Source: Haliclona indistincta (lineage: Eukaryota > Porifera > Demospongiae > Haplosclerida > Chalinidae). Taken from it: a DNA stretch of 64,000 nt. Made by a program: the position numbers and the translations under genes. Below are positions 61,756 to 64,000 of this stretch, piece by piece. How positions within the stretch are numbered: position 1 is the stretch's first letter; every line of letters starts with the position of its first letter. The DNA lies in contig OZ024784.1 of NCBI GenBank assembly GCA_964017065.1, forward strand, positions 2,106,598 through 2,170,597, read 5' to 3'. Under the pieces are notes generated by a model that had not been told where the DNA came from, searched no databases, and worked only from the letters and a program-made list of their open reading frames with translations.

Positions 61756-63419
61756 TTACAGGAACACCTCCAGCTCATTGCGTACATACTGGTTCCGCTC
61801 ATCGTTGGGAATTTTGGGATAAGCCATCACAAGAGCATCCTGAGTAGACAAAGAAATAAAAACAAGTAATTTTTCCGAAAATAACCTGTGCTTAAAATTC
61901 CCTGAATATTTTCCTCAGTGACACTAGCTGTTAATGTTTTTTTTTGTTGAGCAAAATAATTAGTATAATAAGATTATAGTGGTAATGAATAACTTTGGGT
62001 TCACAATAATTGCTGCTCAGCTGTGTGATGCTAGCTAAATCACCCACTAAGTTGCTTTTATAATGAATAACCCTTAAACAGCCAAGCAGTACAAGTAGTG
62101 CAAGTTACTGTGCACCACACGGCAGGACACCAAATATTATCTCGATTGTAGTTATATGCTTGTTTAGAGAGAGGGGCTATCAATATACCAAACTGACTGT
62201 TTATTAAAAACAAGAGAACAAAACAATGCGCATGGTCAAACTACAAACCACCAAACAATATTCTGGTGTTGCTAGAAGAAAATTGTCGTCATGATGTAAC
62301 ACAGGGAGCAACGTGTCAGTTAGTGCGCTTTAAACCTCAATAAATGCACTGGTCTGCTGAGAGCTGACGATCGAAATTTGGGAATAATAGAGAGCTTGTT
62401 CCCAGTATCAACTATTGACCATAGTAACAACAATAGGACTCTGAGAATTACACTTACTACTGGCTACCAAAGTCATAACAATCCAATGCTATTGCGCTGA
62501 GATAATTGTTAATCGCAATGCATAGTTGACACAAGTGCGCTATGATGTTTGATTGTGTTCTGTATAACATTACAAAAGTCAATAATTGAATTACACCATA
62601 AGTAAGCTGCATTAAAACTGGTAATCAAATTTTGACCGCATTATCAATTTTGCAGTCAACAAACACTAAATATAAACAGACACTCTCACCTGAGATCCAA
62701 TGTACAATCCATTGTAGATTTTCCAGTACACTTCTCTCACTTTTCTTGCGGGATGGAAAAGCCCCTGCACAAATGTGAACAGAAAATGAATATTGGGGGC
62801 ATCTAGTTCTAAACCATGAAAATCATGGATGAATTGTTTTCCGATGCTAAAATTGCTTTATTCCACAAGCTGCTATGCTAGATTTACTCAGTATTGATAA
62901 AGCATTCCATTATACATGACAACACGTTAGGTTTTGGTCTCCAAGGAGTGGTCGATGTGGAAACCCTGAAGTTACAAGTTTTGTGTAATGAACAAATAAA
63001 CTGAATGTTAGAGGCTGCTGTAATATCATTGGTCAGTTTCATACACATGGTAACCATCAACAATCCACACAAGCATACAAACAGACAAGTTCAATTATAG
63101 CGCATGTAATGCGAACAGATGTAATTGAGAGGTGACTGCCTATCAACAAGGAAGTCATAAATGCACTCACAGACACGCTCACACGCAAGCACTGAAACAC
63201 ACCTGTACTGTGTAGTGGAACACTTTCATGGGTCCAACTGACACACGAAGACCATCAGCCGCATCATTGAACGATTGCACCATGTGAGGGGAGGTCTCAA
63301 ATATGTTGGGCCAAACCAGGTTCATGAGATGAGTGAGAGCATCTTCACAACCGAACCCAAACACACCAAGAGCCATATGCTTGACTGTCCAGCAAGCAGT
63401 CTGCCTGTGGACAAGATCA
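61756..63419 (-). CDS. SF3B1: Splicing factor 3B subunit 1 (3' partial)
   Basis: Only the last three exons lie in the window: 63419-63203, 62764-62690 and 61839-61756. SF3B1 is the HEAT-repeat subunit of the U2 snRNP that clamps the branch-point helix. The visible residues ([73 protein letters not shown]) match the end of the last HEAT repeats. The C terminus [12 protein letters not shown] is slightly different from the vertebrate one. Exon 63203-63419 starts in phase with a missing upstream exon beyond position 64000. Confidence 0.95.
61840..62689 (-). other. SF3B1 last intron
   Basis: 850 nt, AT-rich. No other gene or clear repeat is seen. Confidence 0.6.
62765..63202 (-). other. SF3B1 penultimate intron
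   Basis: 438 nt. No recognisable feature is seen inside. Confidence 0.6.
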
Positions 63420-64000
63420 CTGGAAGGAGAGAGAAGAGGAAACATAATACGATTGAGTAGAGAAGAACAATAGATACAAGTAAGCACATAGAAGGACCAG
63501 CATATATATGGTAATTCCACACATGCATAGATACCAACACAATTACACAATGCTTCAGCTCATTAAGTTGTTCACTTAACATAATAAAGAATACCACAAC
63601 CTAGCCCTAGGGCATAATTACTCCAGAGCACACACACACTAGTTACATAGCAGGTCAGGAATTCATCTCTCAATACCACAAATCATAATATGGCGGTCAA
63701 TACTAGGATGCTCGTGTGTGTGGTAATGGTGTTTGCTTCACCTATTCATAAACTGATGCATTTTGTACTGTCAACTTAGCGTTCTTTCAACCTATAATCT
63801 GATTAGAGCGACCTAAACTCAATTTAAGCTAAACTGAAAAATAAATTTTGGAATTCCATCCCTGAAAATCCATGACACAGTTAGCAACTGTTTATCATCA
63901 CAATAGACCATTAGTGTGCATGTATCGGCTAAACCTGCTTGGAAGAGGCCTACAAAAGCAGTTGCAACGATTCTTGTTCATTTCTCAAAATCCAAACATC
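63420..64000 (-). other. Part of an upstream SF3B1 intron
   Basis: The 3' splice site for the exon at 63419 lies here (CTTCCAG on the minus strand). I find no further SF3B1 exon up to the window edge, so this should be one long intron that continues outside. Confidence 0.55.

Overview
This is nuclear DNA of an early-branching animal, most likely a sponge (inference). Every gene whose exons I could join is a compact eukaryotic gene, mostly with GT-AG introns of about 45-120 nt. The set includes metazoan hallmarks: a PRD-class homeobox gene, a BCL-2 family gene and a polypeptide GalNAc-transferase. It also includes cilium genes (BBS5, CCDC148). The dense packing and the frequent divergent gene pairs resemble published sponge genomes, but no single marker fixes the species.

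I reconstructed 24 protein genes by joining exons across both strands. For nearly all complete genes the exon lengths sum to a multiple of three and the splice phases agree. Left to right: an ankyrin-repeat TKL pseudokinase (5' end outside the window); ferroportin; a sugar-nucleotide-type nucleotidyltransferase; ORMDL; two mucin-like type I membrane proteins; BBS5; an intronless MFSD1-like transporter; aladin (AAAS); a BAK/BCL-2-like protein; COQ10; CCDC148; a GALNT; a WIP-family actin regulator; CDK11; HSP60 and HSP10; citrate synthase; TFIIA gamma; a BTB-BACK protein; an RPP25-like Alba protein; DDX1; a PRD homeobox gene; and the 3' end of SF3B1, which runs off the right edge.

Sixteen of the 24 genes form eight head-to-head pairs with 69-814 bp between start codons. 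HSP60/HSP10 is the classic conserved pair and has a perfect heat-shock-element dyad in its spacer. Ferroportin and the nucleotidyltransferase are only 69 bp apart. The genes are mostly housekeeping (mitochondrial chaperones and TCA cycle, splicing and RNA helicase factors, coenzyme Q, nuclear pore), mixed with surface and signalling genes. Apart from the divergent promoters they do not form an obvious pathway.

Non-coding content is modest: two foldback (hairpin) elements, one small MITE with TA-flanked inverted repeats, a dispersed repeat present once on each side of CDK11, tandem repeats in the long intron of the pseudokinase gene, and two large microsatellites in introns. The most unusual coding signals are the catalytically dead kinase, the ferroportin with a mucin-like repeat array in an extracellular loop and without the hepcidin-binding cysteine, the divergent pair of mucin-like receptors with a similar tail motif, a start codon split by an intron, and two GC-AG introns. 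I saw no tRNA, rRNA, CRISPR or viral genes.
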